Positions 17,162 through 26,407 of a DNA stretch of 64,000 bases are shown here, piece after piece. Origin of the DNA: an uncultured Pontibacter sp. (lineage in GTDB: Bacteria > Bacteroidota > Bacteroidia > Cytophagales > Hymenobacteraceae). Below the pieces are notes generated by a model. The model was not told the origin of the DNA. It did no database searches and was given only the letters and a program-made list of their open reading frames with translations. The position numbers and the translations under genes are program-made. The stretch covers positions 558,001 to 622,000 of the forward strand of contig NZ_CANLMZ010000008.1 in NCBI RefSeq assembly GCF_947492645.1. The letters run 5' to 3'. Within the stretch, counting starts at the first letter, position 1; each line of letters opens with the position of its first letter.

Positions 17162-18508
17162 TTACTTACCCGCAGAAGTCGTTACAGTAGCAGGGGCTTT
17201 CTTCTCCTCCTTATACTTGTTCTCAAACTTCTCATACAGGTACTTCTGCTTGTTGTTCAGGTCAATTTTACGGCCCTGAATAAACGCCAGCGTTACATTG
17301 TTAGTGCGCATATCCAGCAGGTCGCCAGACGATACCACGATAGTAGCATCTTTGCCTACCTCCACAGAGCCAGCCTGCTTCTCGATACCCAGAATTTTGG
17401 CTGCGTTAAGCGAAACAGAGGCCAATGCCTGCTCTTTATCCAGGCCATAAGCAGCAGCAGTACCAGCTATAAAAGGCAGGTTACGAATACCGTGGATGCT
17501 GAGGTCATAGTCTAATGCAAACTGTACACCGGCTTTGTGCAGCAAGTATGGCGTTTTATAAGGCATGTCTACATCTTCTTCAGCGCGAGATGGCAAGGCA
17601 TGCACACCAGAGTAGATTACGGCAATGTTGTTCGCCTTCAAAAAGTCAGCAACGGCTACGGCATCCTGTCCGCCTACAATCACAACGTCTTTCACGCCAT
17701 GCTGCTTCGCAAAATTCACCGACTCAATGATTTCCTTGCCATAGTTGGCATGGATATACAGCTTCTTAGACCCATCAAACAAGCCAGCGGTGGCAGCCAG
17801 TTTCAGGTTTTCGTTGTCGTGCTTGCCAGACTTGTATACTGCGGCATCTCTGAACAAACTAGTCAGCTCCTTTAGGGCGTTCTCGCGCTGCTCCTTCATG
17901 CGGGCAAGGCGGGCATCCTGGGCGCTGTTGCCGGTTTGGATCAGCATGTTCGGCCAGTTCAAGTGTATACCTTCGTCAGCTTTTATAATGGCATCTTCCC
18001 AGTTCCAGGCATCCAGTTGCACGATAGAGGATGAACCCGCAATGGTACCACCAACAGGCGTTACCTGCGTCATCAGCACACCGTTTGTACGGATAGTCGG
18101 GATGATATCAGAGTCTGTGTTGTAGGCGATAACCGAACGCACATGCGGGTTGATATCACCAACTTCACGCCAATCGATAGTTGCGCGTACGCTTTCTACT
18201 TCGTTCAATCCAAGAGTAGAGTTAGGGTGTATCAGACCCGGGTAAATATGTTGCCCCGTTACGTCCACTACATCATAACCACTCAGGTTGGCACCACTCT
18301 GCGGGCCGGCATACGTGATCTTGCCATTATCAAAACCTACAGCGGCATTCTCTACCACCTGGCCGTTGCCTACGTGCAGCGTAGCACCTTTCAGCAGCAC
18401 CGGCTTACTTTGCTTTGGTGCGGCAGCTGGTACTTGTGCAAAAGCCGGCACGCTCAGCATCAGCGCCACAAATGCAGAAATATATCTTTTATGAATCTTC
18501 ATCTTCAA
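17162..18508 (-). CDS. Secreted amidohydrolase-fold protein, metal site degenerate
   Basis: A 448-residue exported protein (signal peptide through AFA). It has the amidohydrolase frame: the N-terminal beta-sandwich strand with GNGQVVENAAVGFDNGKI, the strand-1 position GQHIYPGLIHPNS, and the C-terminal ASVSLNAAKILGIE...GSVEVGKDATIVV block. The metal-binding HxH after strand 1 is replaced by HPN, so zinc chemistry is doubtful. It lies 13 bases after the larger amidohydrolase gene and is probably co-transcribed, perhaps as a non-catalytic partner. Lys-rich C-terminus. Confidence 0.85.
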   Translation of the reverse strand: MKMKIHKRYISAFVALMLSVPAFAQVPAAAPKQSKPVLLKGATLHVGNGQVVENAAVGFDNGKITYAGPQSGANLSGYDVVDVTGQHIYPGLIHPNSTLGLNEVESVRATIDWREVGDINPHVRSVIAYNTDSDIIPTIRTNGVLMTQVTPVGGTIAGSSSIVQLDAWNWEDAIIKADEGIHLNWPNMLIQTGNSAQDARLARMKEQRENALKELTSLFRDAAVYKSGKHDNENLKLAATAGLFDGSKKLYIHANYGKEIIESVNFAKQHGVKDVVIVGGQDAVAVADFLKANNIAVIYSGVHALPSRAEEDVDMPYKTPYLLHKAGVQFALDYDLSIHGIRNLPFIAGTAAAYGLDKEQALASVSLNAAKILGIEKQAGSVEVGKDATIVVSSGDLLDMRTNNVTLAFIQGRKIDLNNKQKYLYEKFENKYKEEKKAPATVTTSAGK

Positions 18509-18521
18509 AACAGTTTAATGA

Positions 18522-21500
18522 TTAATGCGCAAAGTATGACTCTTCCTCGCTGTGCGCTACGTCTTCGCAATGCACTACGCTGGCTCTTCTGGTAACAGGA
18601 GCCTGTGTTCTGGCACCGCCTGTTTTAGCATTCAGCATGGCCTGTACCAGGCGCATACGCTCTTTCTCCAGCTCCACGCGCATCTGCTCGTCACGCTCTA
18701 CATCGTAGTAAGCAATCCCGTCTACAAAAGTTTTCAAAGGCTTTGCATAGATCGATAGCGGGTTATCGTTCCAAAGTACTACGTCGGCATCTTTACCGGT
18801 TTTTATACTTCCCATTCTGTCGTCCAGGTGCAGGAGTTTAGCAGGGTTAAGCGTTACCATTTTCAGGGCGTCTTCTTCGCTCATTCCCGTATACTTCACA
18901 CTCTTAGCTGCTTCCTGGTTCAGGCGGCGTGCCATCTCCGCGTCGTCGGAGTTGATGGCCGTAACTACACCCAACTGGTTCATGATACCAGCATTTTGAG
19001 GGATAGCATCTTTCACCTCCATTTTGTATGCCCACCAGTCAGCAAAGGTAGAGCCACCAATGCCACGATCCTTCATCTTGTCCGCTACTTTGTAACCTTC
19101 CAGGATGTGCGTAAAGGTGTTGATCTTAAAGCCCATCTCGTCGGCCACTTTCATCAGCATGTTAATCTCAGACTGCACGTAAGAGTGGCAGGTGATAAAG
19201 CGCTTCTCATTCAGGATCTCTACTAAAGCATCTAGCTCCAGGTCGCGGCGAGGTGCCGGTGTTTTCGCTTTTTCTCTCTTAGAAAGGCTGTTGTAGCTCT
19301 TCCAGCTTTGCTCATACTCTTTGGCTCTCTGGAAGGCATCCACAAACACCTGCTCCACACCCATTCTCGACTGCGGGAAGCGAATGTTAGCGTTATTGCG
19401 GTTCGACTGCTTTACGTTCTCACCAAGTGCAAACTTAATGTACCCGTCAGCGTTTTCCACCATCAGCTCATCCGGGCTCTTACCCCAACGCAACTTGATA
19501 ATAGCCGACTGGCCACCGATTGGGTTTGCAGAACCATGCAGCAGCTGCGAAGTGGTTACCCCACCAGCTAGTTGGCGGTAAATATTAATGTCGTCAGAGT
19601 TTACCACGTCGGCCATTCGCACTTCAGCAGTTACCGATTGTGTACCTTCGTTCACGCCGTTCAGGGCAATGTGCGAGTGCTCATCTATGATGCCTGGCGT
19701 TACATGTTTGCCTGTACCGTCTACTACTTTAGCACCGTTTTCAGAAAGGTTTTTGCCTACTTTAGCAATCTTGCCATTCTTCAGCAACACATCTGTATTC
19801 TCCAGCTTACCTTCTTTCTCGTTCGTCCAGACCGTAGCGTTTTTGATTAGCACCACTTCCTGCTTAGGCAGTTCAGTCTGGCCGTAAGCACGGAACGGAT
19901 AGATCATGTTGCCCAGTTGCGGAGTTTTGGCAACTTTGGTGCTGTCGCTTTTCGCTTTCTGGCTCATGGCCTCCGAGAAAGTGGCTGTCCATTTAACCGA
20001 TGTTGCGTCAGGCAACTGGCCTTCGCCCTGCAGGTTTTTCTCCTGTACCCAACCGCTTAAACGGATGCTCTCTTTGTTCTTCTTGTCTTTTGCAAAAGCA
20101 AGTGTTACCAGGTTGCCGCTGAAAGTGATCTTACCGGTTACAGTATCCTGGGCAATTACTTTCAATTCAGGCTTTTCTGCTGTACCGGAGATCATCAGTT
20201 TACGATCTGGCTGCTGCGCCATTTTTAAAGTATAAACACCTCTGTAATCAGATGGCATTTCAGAAATCTTGTACTGGCTGCCCTGTACCCAATTCTCAAG
20301 TATAATATTATCTACTGCAAACAGGTTATCGCTGGTGATAATGAAGTTCGCCAGCATGCCCTTGTTCAGGCTACCTACTTTGCTATCGGCGTTCAATAGT
20401 TTTGCCGGAGTAGCTGTAAGCGCTTTCAAAGCCTCTTCTTCGCTCAGGCCATACTGTATGGCTTTGCGCAGGTTTGGCAAAAAGTCTTTCTTATCCTTCA
20501 GGTCGGCTGCTGTAAAGGCGATGGTAACACCGGCCTTGTTTAACATTGCTGCGTTGGCAGGAGCCATCTCCCAATGCTTCATGGACTCCAACGGCACACG
20601 GCGCGCATCAAATGGATCCTCCAAGTTATAAGCATCCGGAAAGTTTAGCGAAAGTATGATCGGGGCATTCGTAGACTTAATCTCTTTGATCATCTGGTAC
20701 TCATCGCCACCACCTTTTATGATATACTGCTTGCCAAATTCATCGCCTACTTTATCTGCACGCAACACATCCAGCTTGCCGTTTACTTCAAATATCTGTG
20801 GATACTTATTAGCGGCAGTAAAAGCTGTTAGTGAGATGTTCTGCTCTCTGGCAGGGTTTTGCGCATTCCATTGTGCATCCAGGTACGTCTGGCGCAACAG
20901 AGCCATAGAACCCATCAGCGAGTTAGGATAGTCTTGTGTAGAAGAACCTTTATCAAACGACAAGGCAGCGGCAGCTTTATCCAGCACTACTACCTCGTTT
21001 TCGCGCTTGTTATCGGCAAGGGTTACCAATGTGGCAGTACCACGGGCAATACCGTCGCGGTGCACGGCTAGCACAGAGCCAAAGCCCAGCTTGCGCATTT
21101 CCTCGGCCTGCTTTTTATCAACCTTGAAAAGTTCTACGGCATTGGTTTCCGGGCGGATAGCCTGGTTCCAGCTGTAAGCACCTTGCTTTTTAGATTCCAT
21201 CTGAGGTGGCGATCCCCACCCACCACGCTCACTCTTAACCTCTGGCAAACCATACGTTGAGAACATGTCCACGAGGCCTGGGTAAATGTGCTTGCCCTTG
21301 GCATCGATGGTAACAGCACCGGCCGGTACTTTTACGCTTGTGCCAACAGCTTCTACCTTACCATTGCGGATAAGCAGCGTCGCGTTGTTGATGGTGGTTT
21401 TATAATCTGTGTGGATGGTGGCGTTAGTGAGCGCTACCAGGCCGGCGCGTTCATCATACACCCCATTGCGCGGAAAGGTCTCCTGCGCCATCACGTAGCC

Positions 21501-21545
21501 TGAGCCAAAGGCAAGGCAAGCAGCAATGGTTAAGATTTTTTTCAT
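18522..21545 (-). CDS. Large secreted amidohydrolase with two tandem amidohydrolase-like domains
   Basis: 1007 residues, signal peptide ending VMAQ. The N-terminal half is an amidohydrolase-like unit (KGKHIYPGLVDMFSTYG) that lacks HxH, and it is closed by the usual LTATPAKLLNADSKVGSLNKG. The middle holds an extra beta-rich segment. The C-terminal half is a complete unit: HVTPGIIDEHSHIA supplies HxH, then CHSYVQ, FTHILEG and INSDDAEMARR supply later metal ligands, and NPAKLLHLDDRMGSIKTGKDAD closes it. It should hydrolyse a cyclic amide or dipeptide-like bond in the periplasm; the substrate is unknown. First gene of the two-gene unit. Confidence 0.9.
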   Translation of the reverse strand: MKKILTIAACLAFGSGYVMAQETFPRNGVYDERAGLVALTNATIHTDYKTTINNATLLIRNGKVEAVGTSVKVPAGAVTIDAKGKHIYPGLVDMFSTYGLPEVKSERGGWGSPPQMESKKQGAYSWNQAIRPETNAVELFKVDKKQAEEMRKLGFGSVLAVHRDGIARGTATLVTLADNKRENEVVVLDKAAAALSFDKGSSTQDYPNSLMGSMALLRQTYLDAQWNAQNPAREQNISLTAFTAANKYPQIFEVNGKLDVLRADKVGDEFGKQYIIKGGGDEYQMIKEIKSTNAPIILSLNFPDAYNLEDPFDARRVPLESMKHWEMAPANAAMLNKAGVTIAFTAADLKDKKDFLPNLRKAIQYGLSEEEALKALTATPAKLLNADSKVGSLNKGMLANFIITSDNLFAVDNIILENWVQGSQYKISEMPSDYRGVYTLKMAQQPDRKLMISGTAEKPELKVIAQDTVTGKITFSGNLVTLAFAKDKKNKESIRLSGWVQEKNLQGEGQLPDATSVKWTATFSEAMSQKAKSDSTKVAKTPQLGNMIYPFRAYGQTELPKQEVVLIKNATVWTNEKEGKLENTDVLLKNGKIAKVGKNLSENGAKVVDGTGKHVTPGIIDEHSHIALNGVNEGTQSVTAEVRMADVVNSDDINIYRQLAGGVTTSQLLHGSANPIGGQSAIIKLRWGKSPDELMVENADGYIKFALGENVKQSNRNNANIRFPQSRMGVEQVFVDAFQRAKEYEQSWKSYNSLSKREKAKTPAPRRDLELDALVEILNEKRFITCHSYVQSEINMLMKVADEMGFKINTFTHILEGYKVADKMKDRGIGGSTFADWWAYKMEVKDAIPQNAGIMNQLGVVTAINSDDAEMARRLNQEAAKSVKYTGMSEEDALKMVTLNPAKLLHLDDRMGSIKTGKDADVVLWNDNPLSIYAKPLKTFVDGIAYYDVERDEQMRVELEKERMRLVQAMLNAKTGGARTQAPVTRRASVVHCEDVAHSEEESYFAH

Positions 21546-22013
21546 CCGATTGTTTTAGGTGATTTAGTTAGATTAGTTGTAGATACTCAAATATAAAATT
21601 TAAAGCGGAAACTCCTCGCTTCTGCAGCTATAAAATATTGTGCTTCAGCAATTAAAGGTAATATCCAACTATAAATAGTGTTTGTACACTTACTTATGGT
21701 TTATACTATAGACTTCTCTTTTACCAAAAGGCTTAAAGCCTCTTCCCGTTGAAGTATAAAAAAGCATGTATTTTCTCTAACTATGGCCGCTTAGCATGCA
21801 GCAAACCGTGCTGGCAGCGAGATCGATTTTTACTTTTAAATACCTGCCAATGAATTGGGCTCTTACGATGAAAGCTAGCAGCCTATTACTACAAAGCATA
21901 TTTAAAAATACTAACCACTACACTATAAGCGGCAAAGCATTTAATAGCAACCCTGATTGGTGCTCAAAGTATAAACCTATACTTTTGCATACCTGTAAAC
22001 CCTAACCCAAACT
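21546..22013. other. Divergent intergenic region without a gene
   Basis: 468 bases, AT-rich, between the divergently transcribed amidohydrolase operon and the UPF0324 gene. The only long frame (plus strand, about 21796-22005) has no domain or start signals. Several copies of the AAGTATA/TATACTT motif occur, as near 21750 and 21968. I see no RNA gene or clear operator. Confidence 0.5.
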
Positions 22014-22964
22014 ATGCCCCTTTCCGGATACCAGATTTCTACTCCCATACAAAAGTTTGTATTTGTTATCCTGATGCTGGCGCTGTTGTTTACACCCTTC
22101 TTTTCTTCGCCGTTGGCGTTGCTGGCAGGTTTAGTAGTTGGTTTACTTATCGGCAATCCATTTCCTGCTGCATCATCTAAAGGGTCAAAGTATATTCTAC
22201 AGGCAGCTGTAGTAGGCCTGGGCTTCGGCATTAACCTGTACCAGGTAGCAGAAACCGGCCTGAGTGGGCTGCTCTATACTTTTTCCTCGCTTGCCTTAAC
22301 CATGCTACTTGGCTTAGGCTTAGGCCGTGCATTTGGCATTGCACCTAAATTAACACACCTGATCTCGGCAGGCACAGCTATTTGCGGAGGAAGCGCCATT
22401 GCTGCGGTTGCACCGGCAATTAAAGCATCTTCTAAAGAGATTTCAGTAGCGCTTGGCATTGTGTTTATACTTAATGCGCTGGCACTTTTCATCTTTCCGG
22501 AGGTCGGGCATGTACTACAGCTTACGCAACAGCAATTTGGCTTGTGGGCTGCCATTGCCATACACGACACCAGCTCTGTAGTTGGGGCAGCAACCAGCTA
22601 CGGCGACGAGGCACTACAACTAGCCACTACCCTTAAACTTACCCGTGCCCTCTGGATAGTGCCGCTGGTGCTGGTATCAGGTTTCTTGTTTAAAACGGAA
22701 GGCACCAAAGTATCTATCCCAACTTTTATACTGCTGTTTATACTTGCCTCTGTGCTGGTCACTTTTGTGCCAGTAGTTAAAACAGTATCTCCTTTCATAC
22801 TTCTCGCCGCTAAAAAAGCGTTGCTGCTCTCACTTTTCCTGATTGGAGCAAACCTGAATATGGAAACCATCCGCAGCATTAGTGCCAAGCCGTTTTACCA
22901 TGGCTTTATACTTTGGGTGCTGGTGGCCTTATCTTCTCTGTTAGTGATATACTTCCTGGGCTAA
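22014..22964 (+). CDS. UPF0324 (YeiH) family membrane transporter, putative sulfate exporter
   Basis: A 316-residue polytopic inner-membrane protein with about ten hydrophobic segments. Family hallmarks are AAVVGLGFGINLYQV, the SAGTAICGGSAIAAVAPAIKA loop and the HDTSSVVGAA segment in the second half. The family is annotated as a putative sulfate or organosulfonate exporter, with little direct proof. It is alone on its strand, followed by the MITE-like element, so context gives no substrate. Confidence 0.92.
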   Translation: MPLSGYQISTPIQKFVFVILMLALLFTPFFSSPLALLAGLVVGLLIGNPFPAASSKGSKYILQAAVVGLGFGINLYQVAETGLSGLLYTFSSLALTMLLGLGLGRAFGIAPKLTHLISAGTAICGGSAIAAVAPAIKASSKEISVALGIVFILNALALFIFPEVGHVLQLTQQQFGLWAAIAIHDTSSVVGAATSYGDEALQLATTLKLTRALWIVPLVLVSGFLFKTEGTKVSIPTFILLFILASVLVTFVPVVKTVSPFILLAAKKALLLSLFLIGANLNMETIRSISAKPFYHGFILWVLVALSSLLVIYFLG

Positions 22965-22986
22965 CCTCATTGTATTCATGCTGCAA

Positions 22987-23198
22987 GTTTAGCTTCAGGG
23001 CAACTTGTGGCCGTACTTAGTAGCAGTTTGCAAAGCTTTGCTTTGAAAAAGCAAGGAAACAAAGGTCCCGGCTATACTTTATACTTTGGCAATAGCTGAC
23101 AAAGTATAAACTTAAATCAAAGTATACTTTTCTGCCCGCACAGAAAGGCAGTTACAAACTGGCCTCATGTACAGCCACAAGTTGCCCTGAAGCTAAAC
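22987..23198. mobile_element. MITE-like element with 25-bp inverted ends
   Basis: Bases 22987-23011 are perfectly complementary to 23174-23198 (outer end GTTTAGCTTCAGGGCAACTT and its reverse). Inside these, after one mismatch, GTAC pairs again; CAGTTTG pairs with CAAACTG, and TTATACTTTG (23079-23088) pairs with CAAAGTATAA (23100-23109). The whole 212-base unit is thus a long interrupted palindrome with no coding frame. That is the structure of a non-autonomous miniature inverted-repeat element. I do not see a clear target-site duplication. Confidence 0.6.
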
Positions 23199-23295
23199 CT
23201 GTGGCATGATTCAATAAAGCGTCTTGCTAAACCATTAAATCTCTATTAAGCTTAGCTCTGCCATTCATAGACAAAACCTATCAAACCATAAAAAC

Positions 23296-23333
23296 AATCA
23301 ATTTGATTGATAAAAGCCGTCCCTCTACTTTTG
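23296..23333 (+). promoter_or_regulatory. Catalase promoter with overlapping palindrome
   Basis: TTTG at 23302-23305, a 20-base spacer and TACTTTTG at 23326-23333 fit the Bacteroidota promoter (TTTG-N19-TAnnTTTG) well. Transcription would begin near 23340, which supports the ATG at 23370 as the start of catalase. The palindrome AATCAA-t-TTGATT (23296-23308) overlaps the -33 box and could be an operator. Confidence 0.6.
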
Positions 23334-23369
23334 AGCCATCAAAAAACAAATTCCAATCCAAACCTGACC

Positions 23370-24878
23370 ATGAGCGAAAAAGAGAGAAACACCCGCCTTA
23401 CCACCGCATCCGGCACCCCATACTACGAGCACGAAGACAGTCAGACAGCTGGTGCACGTGGCCCTATACTGCTGCAGGACTTTATACTTCATGAGAAGCT
23501 GGCGCACTTTAACCGTGAGCGTATTCCTGAGCGTGTCGTGCATGCCAAAGGCTCCGGCGCCTATGGCACCTTTACTGTTACCCACGATATCACCAAGTAT
23601 ACAAAAGCAAAAGTGTTCAGCGAAATTGGCAAAGAAACACGCGTATTTCTGCGCTTCTCTACAGTAGGCGGCGAAAAAGGAAGCGCCGACAGCGAACGCG
23701 ACCCACGTGGTTTTGCCTTGAAGTTTTATACCGAAGACGGTAACTGGGATCTGGTAGGCAACAACACACCGGTGTTCTTTATCAAAGACCCAAAGAAATT
23801 CCCTGACTTCATCCACACGCAAAAACGCGACCCATACACCAACACCAAAAGCGCCACCATGGTATGGGACTTCTGGAGCCTTAACCCGGAAAGCCTGCAC
23901 CAGGTCATGATTTTGATGAGTGACAGAGGCACTCCCTACTCTTACCGCCACATGCACGGGTTCGGAAGCCATACTTTTTCGTTCATTAACGCCAACAACG
24001 AGCGCCACTTCGTGAAGTTCCACTTTAAAACGCTGCAGGGCGTAAAGAACTTTACCGACGAGGAAGCTACCCGCATGAGAGGTTTGGATGCAGACCAGGC
24101 ACAACGCGATCTGGTAGAGGCCATCGATAAAGGAGACTTCCCGCGTTGGGCGCTTAAAGTACAGATCATGACAGAGGAAGAAGCAGCCAATTATAAGTGG
24201 AACCCGTTTGATGTGACCAAAGTATGGTCGCAGAAAGATTTCCCGCTGATAGATGTGGGTATACTGGAGCTGAATGAGAACCCGGACAATTACTTTGCAC
24301 ACGTAGAGCAAGCTGCATTTGCTCCTGCGCATGTGGTAGACGGGATCTCTTTCTCGCCAGACAAAATGTTGCAGGGCCGTATATTGGGCTACCCCGATGC
24401 GCAGCGCTACAGACTGGGCGCTAACTACGAACAGATACCTGTAAACCGTTGCCCGTTTGCCACTAACAACTACCAGCGCGACGGTGCCATGCGTATCGAC
24501 GGCAACGGCGGCAAAAGTCCGAACTACTTCCCGAATAGTTTTGATGCTATTTATGCTGACGAAAAGTATAAGCAGCCAGCCGAGAACCTAGGCCAGAATG
24601 TAGTTGCAGACTGGTACGACCGCAATGCTGAGGGTGAAAACGACCATTACACACAGCCAGGAGATTTATTTCGGTTGATGACACCAGAGGAAAAGCAGAA
24701 TACCATCAAAAATATTATAGGCTCTATGAGCGGCATCAGCGGCGAGAAACGAGACCTGATCATTAACCGCCAGCTGTGTCACTTTTTCCGTGCCGATATT
24801 GCGCTTGGGGTAGCTATTGCACATGGCTTAGGTATAGATGTGAGCCAGATGACTACGGGCAACATCCACCAGAATTAA
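23370..24878 (+). CDS. katA: Haem catalase, small-subunit type
   Basis: Breaks hydrogen peroxide down to water and oxygen. About 502 residues from the ATG at 23370; the frame is open to 23307, but that would lie upstream of the promoter. The active-site histidine block [18 protein letters not shown], the distal Asn region [15 protein letters not shown] and the haem-ligand tyrosine segment [14 protein letters not shown] are all present, as is [12 protein letters not shown]. The length is that of small-subunit (clade 3-like) catalases. It is expected to be cytoplasmic, as no signal peptide is seen. The gene is monocistronic, with its own promoter and terminator. Confidence 0.96.
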   Translation: MSEKERNTRLTTASGTPYYEHEDSQTAGARGPILLQDFILHEKLAHFNRERIPERVVHAKGSGAYGTFTVTHDITKYTKAKVFSEIGKETRVFLRFSTVGGEKGSADSERDPRGFALKFYTEDGNWDLVGNNTPVFFIKDPKKFPDFIHTQKRDPYTNTKSATMVWDFWSLNPESLHQVMILMSDRGTPYSYRHMHGFGSHTFSFINANNERHFVKFHFKTLQGVKNFTDEEATRMRGLDADQAQRDLVEAIDKGDFPRWALKVQIMTEEEAANYKWNPFDVTKVWSQKDFPLIDVGILELNENPDNYFAHVEQAAFAPAHVVDGISFSPDKMLQGRILGYPDAQRYRLGANYEQIPVNRCPFATNNYQRDGAMRIDGNGGKSPNYFPNSFDAIYADEKYKQPAENLGQNVVADWYDRNAEGENDHYTQPGDLFRLMTPEEKQNTIKNIIGSMSGISGEKRDLIINRQLCHFFRADIALGVAIAHGLGIDVSQMTTGNIHQN

Positions 24879-24903
24879 CATAGTGATCAATTGATTTTTC
24901 CTG

Positions 24904-24935
24904 AAAGCGACGCCGGCACATGCTGGCGTCGCTTT
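24904..24935 (+). terminator. Catalase terminator
   Basis: A 15-bp stem (24904-24918 with 24921-24935; one G-U pair) with a GC-rich core followed by TTTTGTTTT-like pyrimidines. Confidence 0.85.
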
Positions 24936-24996
24936 TGTTTTACCTGGCTCCTGCTGCAGCCGGAACTTTAAGCGTTCAAACATTGTCACTTCTATG

Positions 24997-25020
24997 ATAC
25001 ATGAATTCATGTTCATGTAT
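24997..25020. promoter_or_regulatory. Palindromic operator candidate upstream of the ArsR-type gene
   Basis: ATACATGAA-ttcatg-TTCATGTAT is a 9-bp inverted repeat with a six-base centre that itself completes CATGAATTCATG. It ends 24 bases before the start of the ArsR-type regulator, a normal place and shape for an ArsR-family autoregulatory site. Confidence 0.55.
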
Positions 25021-25044
25021 TAGTCTTAATTCAAATTCTATTGC

Positions 25045-25350
25045 ATGAGTACCTTAAAAGTACGGGTTGATCAGAAAAAGTTAGAGAGGGCCGCTTATGT
25101 TTTAAAATGCGTTGCACACCCTGTCCGGATAAGCATCATTGATTTACTGGAGCAACGCGAACGTTTAACCGTATCCGAAATACAGCATGTGCTGGCTATA
25201 GAGCAGTCCTTGCTGTCGCACCACCTTACAAACATGCGTGATAAGGGTATTGTAGATACACAGCGCGAGGGTAAAAAAGTATATTATTTTTTAACCGACG
25301 ATACAATCACAAACATCATAGGCTGCATTAACAGCTGTAGGGTATTTTAG
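25045..25350 (+). CDS. ArsR/SmtB-family winged-helix regulator, likely thiol-responsive
   Basis: A 101-residue winged-helix repressor: LKCVAHPVRISIIDLL (helices 1-2), SEIQHVLAIEQSLLSHHLTNM (recognition helix region), and the wing DTQREGKKVYYFL. The classical CxC metal site of helix 3 is missing. Instead it has Cys22 early and Cys94 and Cys98 in the C-terminal helix, a layout reminiscent of persulfide-sensing SqrR/BigR proteins. The next gene is a rhodanese, which handles sulfane sulfur, so sensing of reactive sulfur is a reasonable inference. A palindrome upstream may be its own operator. Confidence 0.88.
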   Translation: MSTLKVRVDQKKLERAAYVLKCVAHPVRISIIDLLEQRERLTVSEIQHVLAIEQSLLSHHLTNMRDKGIVDTQREGKKVYYFLTDDTITNIIGCINSCRVF

Positions 25351-25403
25351 CTGGCACAACAGCAGAAAGTCTGTTACGATGCGAAGAAAAATAAACTTTA
25401 TTT

Positions 25404-25411
25404 TACCTTTG
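25404..25411 (+). promoter_or_regulatory. Possible -7 element of the rhodanese gene
   Basis: TACCTTTG matches TAnnTTTG and lies 41 bases before the ATG, so the rhodanese may have its own promoter in addition to read-through from the ArsR-type gene. Confidence 0.4.
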
Positions 25412-25452
25412 CTATATAGTATACGTTTAATAACACAGTATCGCTTAATCCC

Positions 25453-25851
25453 ATGAAAATGACTTTATTAACTTTATTGACTGGTTTATTGCTCAGCTGC
25501 ACAAGCCCGCAGCAGGATGCCCCTAAAGTAAAGCAGCTTACTCCGAATGAATTTAAGGCTCAGAAGCTGGACAATAAAGCAGTATTGCTGGATGTGCGCA
25601 CCCCACAAGAGTTTGCTGGCGGTTACGTAGATGGCGCTGAAAACGTGGACTACAGAAGTGGCGATTTTGCAAAGCAGATGCAAAATTGGGACAAGGATAA
25701 AGTATATTACTTATACTGTGCCTCCGGAAACAGAAGCGGTAAAGCAGCCGAACTGATGCGTGAAGCAGGCTTTAAACATATTTATAACATTGGCAGTTTC
25801 AGTACCTTGAAAGAGGCTGGTTTGCCTACCGAGGGCGGCGACACAAACTAA
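25453..25851 (+). CDS. Rhodanese-domain lipoprotein
   Basis: A 132-residue lipoprotein (lipobox LLSC near residue 16) with one rhodanese domain. The domain opens with LLDVRTPQEFAGGYVDGAENV and carries the active-site loop CASGNRSG, whose Cys89 would hold the persulfide. Single-domain periplasmic rhodaneses move sulfane sulfur to acceptors such as cyanide or thiols; the natural acceptor is unknown. It lies 102 bases downstream of the ArsR-type regulator, on the same strand, which suggests control by it. Confidence 0.92.
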   Translation: MKMTLLTLLTGLLLSCTSPQQDAPKVKQLTPNEFKAQKLDNKAVLLDVRTPQEFAGGYVDGAENVDYRSGDFAKQMQNWDKDKVYYLYCASGNRSGKAAELMREAGFKHIYNIGSFSTLKEAGLPTEGGDTN

Positions 25852-25958
25852 GGCCACCTGTTACCGGCCTGCTACTGGTAAGTCGCATAAATTAACAGCG
25901 GCTGTCTACCTAATAATATTAATGCCACATTACTTAATATTTAAATACTATAACTGAT

Positions 25959-25966
25959 TACCTTTG
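25959..25966 (+). promoter_or_regulatory. Possible -7 element of the STAS-like gene
   Basis: TACCTTTG fits TAnnTTTG; transcription would start near 25973, consistent with translation from the ATG at 25994 rather than from the TTG at 25976. Confidence 0.4.
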
Positions 25967-25993
25967 GTCTGAACTTTGAAACGCTTGTTGCCT

Positions 25994-26407
25994 ATGCCTT
26001 TTAAAACTATGTTTGAGTCAGATTTCTATACCATAGAAGTTGATGTAGAGGCAAACCTGCTTCGGTCTAAGTGGCACAGGCCGGTAAGCGAAGCCGAAAT
26101 GAAAGCAGGTGGTATTAAGCTGTACCAGGTTCTGCGCGATACAAGAGTAGAGCGTGCTGTAGCAAATGCACAGGCATTGGGTGTACTTACCCCTCCTGCT
26201 AAAGAATGGATGTCGACGGAGTTTTACGAACTGCTGTCACAAACAAGGCTAAAGCGATTGGCGCGGGTTTTACCAGCAAGTGTTTTTCATCAGATAGCCC
26301 TGGAATCGGTAATAACACGTGCCGAGGCATTGGGAAAGATAAGATTTAACGTTAAAAGCTTTTCTGACCCCGCTAAGGCAATTGCCTGGGCTAAAGCAAT
26401 AGAATAG
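25994..26407 (+). CDS. STAS/SpoIIAA-like small protein
   Basis: About 137 residues from the ATG at 25994. The pattern is a short strand with FYTIEVDVEANLLRSKWHRPVSEAEMKAG, a helix, a strand around AVANAQALGVLTP, and a C-terminal FSDPAKAIAWAKA. This matches the SpoIIAA/STAS-like proteins common in Bacteroidota, in which an alpha/beta sandwich ends with a SxxxAxxWL-type helix. No kinase or sigma factor gene is adjacent, so an anti-sigma role cannot be claimed. The assignment rests on the overall pattern. Confidence 0.65.
   Translation: MPFKTMFESDFYTIEVDVEANLLRSKWHRPVSEAEMKAGGIKLYQVLRDTRVERAVANAQALGVLTPPAKEWMSTEFYELLSQTRLKRLARVLPASVFHQIALESVITRAEALGKIRFNVKSFSDPAKAIAWAKAIE

Noticed and set aside
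21796..22005. Plus-strand 69-residue frame upstream of the UPF0324 gene
   Set aside because: Low-complexity AT-rich frame without a start signal, ending just before the real gene.
23325..24332. Minus-strand 335-residue frame opposite catalase
   Set aside because: It is fully antisense to a clearly recognised enzyme and shows no domain.
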